Positions 6,101 through 7,783 of a stretch of 7,783 nt of DNA are shown here, piece by piece. A program made the position numbers and the translations under genes. Within the stretch, counting starts at the first letter, position 1. Every line of letters starts with the position of its first letter. Origin of the DNA: Candidatus Methanofastidiosia archaeon (GTDB taxonomy: Archaea > Methanobacteriota_B > Thermococci > Methanofastidiosales > NM3); the NCBI GenBank assembly GCA_020854925.1, contig JAHKLV010000151.1, forward strand, positions 1 to 7,783, given 5' to 3'. The notes under the pieces were generated by a model. It searched no databases. It was given only the letters and a program-made list of their open reading frames with translations, and was not told the DNA's origin.

Positions 6101-7252
6101 CAGGCCCGCAAGATTGCGGAGCTCCTCTGCCCTGTTCGTGGCCTCCCACGTGAAGTCGGGGTCGGGTCGGCCGAAGTGGCCGTAAGCCGCCGTCTTCGTG
6201 TAGATGGGGCGCTTGAGGTCGAGATAGTCGATGATAGCACGTGGCCGCATATCGAACGTTTCACGCGTGATGGCAACGAGACGCTCCACCGGGATGACGT
6301 TCGTGCCCTTGCAGTCGATGTAGACCGAGACGGGTTCGGAGACACCAATGGCATAGGCAAGCTGCACCTCACAGCACGTGGCAAGCTCTGCCGCCACGAT
6401 GTTCTTCGCGATGTGGCGGGCCATGTAGGACGCCGAGCGGTCGACCTTTGAGGGGTCCTTTCCTGAGAAACAACCGCCGCCATGGCTCCCCACGCCACCG
6501 TATGTGTCGACGATGATCTTCCTGCCGGTGACGCCGCAGTCGGCCATGGGGCCGCCGATGGCGAATCGTCCCGTGGCATTGATGTGGAACTTCGTGTCGC
6601 GAAGCAGGTCCAGGGGGACAACGGGCATGATGACCTCGCGGATGATGTCCTCGCGGAGCGTCGCCATGTCGACCTTGGGGTCGTGCTGCGCGGCGATGAC
6701 GATGGTGGATACCCGGTCCGGGCGTCCGTTCTTATAGTCAACGCTCACCTGGGTCTTGCCATCGGGGCGCAAATACGGAAGGATGAGCTCCTTACGGCAC
6801 TCGGCAAGCCGGGCCGCAAGCTCGTGTGAGAGGGAGATGGGAAGCGGCATGAGGCATGCCGTCTCGTCGCAGGCGTATCCGAACATGATGCCCTGGTCGC
6901 CGGCCCCCTGCTCGTGGTCGGCGGTCTGGTCGACGCCCATGGCAATATCGGGGGACTGCTCGTCGATGGAGGTGACCACGGCGCAGGTCTGGAAGTCAAA
7001 GCCCATGCGCGCATCGGTGTACCCGATGTTGCGTATGGTGTTGCGCACAATGCGGGGGATGTCCACATAGGCACCGGTCGTAATCTCACCGGCGACAAAC
7101 GCCATGCCGGTCGTCACCAGCGTCTCGCAGGCCACCCTCGAGTTCGGGTCCTTTTCCAAGAGCGCGTCAAGAATGCTGTCCGATATTTGGTCGGCCACCT
7201 TGTCGGGATGGCCCTCACAGACAGATTCAGAGGTGAAAATGTAATCTGACAT
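6098..7252 (-). CDS. metK: S-adenosylmethionine synthetase, bacterial/eukaryal type
   Basis: It makes S-adenosylmethionine from methionine and ATP, releasing phosphate and pyrophosphate, in the cytosol. The 384 residues carry the classic MAT signatures: TSESVCEGHPDK (7-18), the methionine/ATP hexapeptide GAGDQG (116-121) followed by IMFGYA, the K/R-rich HINATGRFAIGGPMADCGVTG region, and the glycine-rich loop GGGCFSGKD (258-266), in which Cys replaces the usual Ala. This is the bacterial/eukaryal enzyme family, not the divergent archaeal MAT normally found in archaea, so it was probably acquired by transfer. The start at 7252 (MSDYIF) is chosen because TGAGGT lies seven bases upstream and homologues begin there. 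The frame stays open to 7354, but that stretch crosses the promoter and enters the upstream gene. It appears to be a single-gene unit with its own TATA box and terminator. Confidence 0.95.
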   Translation of the reverse strand: MSDYIFTSESVCEGHPDKVADQISDSILDALLEKDPNSRVACETLVTTGMAFVAGEITTGAYVDIPRIVRNTIRNIGYTDARMGFDFQTCAVVTSIDEQSPDIAMGVDQTADHEQGAGDQGIMFGYACDETACLMPLPISLSHELAARLAECRKELILPYLRPDGKTQVSVDYKNGRPDRVSTIVIAAQHDPKVDMATLREDIIREVIMPVVPLDLLRDTKFHINATGRFAIGGPMADCGVTGRKIIVDTYGGVGSHGGGCFSGKDPSKVDRSASYMARHIAKNIVAAELATCCEVQLAYAIGVSEPVSVYIDCKGTNVIPVERLVAITRETFDMRPRAIIDYLDLKRPIYTKTAAYGHFGRPDPDFTWEATNRAEELRNLAGL

Positions 7253-7259
7253 ACTGACA

Positions 7260-7280
7260 ACCTCATTTCGTAATTTATAT
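7260..7280 (-). promoter_or_regulatory. metK promoter TATA box and ribosome-binding site
   Basis: ATATAAAT on the minus strand (7280-7273) is a likely TATA box, and TGAGGT (7265-7260) is a Shine-Dalgarno match seven bases before the ATG. The TATA centre is only about 25 bp from the start codon, so standard spacing would start transcription almost at the ATG and leave the Shine-Dalgarno out. A second AT-rich tract at 7296-7303 would give a leader of about 20 nt. Which one is used cannot be decided from sequence. Confidence 0.5.
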
Positions 7281-7295
7281 ACCTTATGGTGTGGG

Positions 7296-7783
7296 TTATT
7301 TTTCCGTTTTTCCCTCTTGAAGCCATGTTCCGGCCTCGATACGCTTGATTCCATCGAGATACAGCGTTGGCGAGAGGAGGATGCCGTCGAGGTGGGAATT
7401 GGATACTACCGTCCCCCCGAACGTCGAGTTGTCGCCAAGGGCGATGTGCACGGTGCCCTTCACCTTCTCGTCCTCCAGCGTGTCGCCCGAGAGCAGAGCG
7501 TGTGGATTCGTGCCGATGCCAAGCTCGGCGATGTTGCGGGCGTCGTCACCGAAGCGGGAGAGCGCCTTTTCCAGGGCGCGCGCCTCGCTGCCGCCCGTGA
7601 TGTCCTTCGCGTACCCGTCCCTAATCTCGATGGTGATGGGGGAGGAAAGGACGCCGATGTCCCCCGCCATGGAGCCGTCGACCACCAGTGTGCCCTGCGC
7701 CGTGCCCTCCACCGGGGCAATGTATGCCTCCCCAGCGGGAATGTTGCCAAAGATGCCTGGACGCGTGTAGATGCCGTTGTCCG
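7296..7783 (-). CDS. M29-type aminopeptidase, C-terminal part (cut by window edge)
   Basis: The frame is open from the right edge and its N-terminal part lies beyond the window. The 161 visible residues begin DNGIYTRPG and match the C-terminal half of the thermophilic aminopeptidase (AmpS/AmpT, M29) family: GNIPAGEAYIAPVEGTAQG, then ARNIAELGIGTNPHA, DEKVKGTVHIALGD and SNSHLDGILLSPT. The dimetal ligands expected in this family are visible as the Glu of APVEG, the Glu of AELGIG, the His of TVHIALG and the His and Asp of HLDG, so the active site looks intact. The family releases N-terminal residues from peptides in the cytosol. The GTG at 7712 is not the true start, because the homologous region clearly extends upstream of it. 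It ends 43 bp before metK with no T-run or hairpin between, so readthrough into metK is possible. The exact subfamily cannot be set from this half. Confidence 0.88.
   Translation of the reverse strand, partial: DNGIYTRPGIFGNIPAGEAYIAPVEGTAQGTLVVDGSMAGDIGVLSSPITIEIRDGYAKDITGGSEARALEKALSRFGDDARNIAELGIGTNPHALLSGDTLEDEKVKGTVHIALGDNSTFGGTVVSNSHLDGILLSPTLYLDGIKRIEAGTWLQEGKTEK

Noticed and set aside
7253..7295. SAM riboswitch upstream of metK
   Set aside because: The intergenic gap is 43 bp, too short for known SAM aptamers plus an expression platform, and no kink-turn or pseudoknot pattern is visible.
7253..7354. 34-residue N-terminal extension of MetK
   Set aside because: It would cross the TATA box and the end of the aminopeptidase gene; homologues start near the MSDYIF methionine, which has a Shine-Dalgarno.

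Overview
The window looks like a gene-dense stretch of a GC-rich archaeal chromosome, probably euryarchaeal. A placement in or near Thermoplasmata/Methanomassiliicoccales is only a guess. Three things point to an archaeon: A/T-rich TATA-type boxes upstream of genes in otherwise GC-rich DNA, with no convincing bacterial -35/-10 pairs; an archaeal PUA-domain protein next to type 2 isopentenyl-diphosphate isomerase and an archaeal-style RNase J; and Shine-Dalgarno sites of the GGTGA/AGGAGG type. Three enzymes are instead of the kind usual in bacteria (RibA, RibD and MetK), so the region looks like an archaeal backbone with acquired metabolic genes.

Left part (1-2227, minus strand): a tightly packed operon of a divergent macro-domain protein, ribA (GTP cyclohydrolase II) and ribD (bifunctional deaminase/reductase). 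The genes overlap end to start (13 nt, then ATGA) and run off the left edge. RibA and RibD carry out the first steps from GTP to the ribityl-pyrimidine precursor of riboflavin. The macro protein, first in the operon, is unexplained. The 112-bp region 2228-2339 holds divergent TATA boxes for this operon and for a plus-strand gene (2340-3059) encoding a single-pass membrane-anchored protein of unknown function.

Middle part (3115-6060, minus strand): a three-gene unit of a PUA-domain RNA-binding protein, fni (FMN-dependent IPP isomerase, archaeal lipid precursor supply) and RNase J. It has a TATA promoter set in a 21-bp interrupted palindrome. The fni and RNase J frames overlap by GTGA, and a GC hairpin plus T6 ends the unit.

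Right part (6073-7783, minus strand): metK (bacterial-type S-adenosylmethionine synthetase) with its own TATA box and a hairpin/T5 terminator that includes its stop codon, preceded by the C-terminal part of an M29-type aminopeptidase cut by the right edge.

Coding density is very high and no stretch over 300 bases lacks a gene. I see no tRNA, rRNA, CRISPR array, insertion sequence or riboswitch. Most of the window is ordinary housekeeping. The points most worth a second look are the macro protein that has lost both NAAN asparagines inside a riboflavin operon, the bacterial-type MetK and Rib enzymes in an archaeal setting, and the palindrome around the PUA-fni-rnj TATA box.
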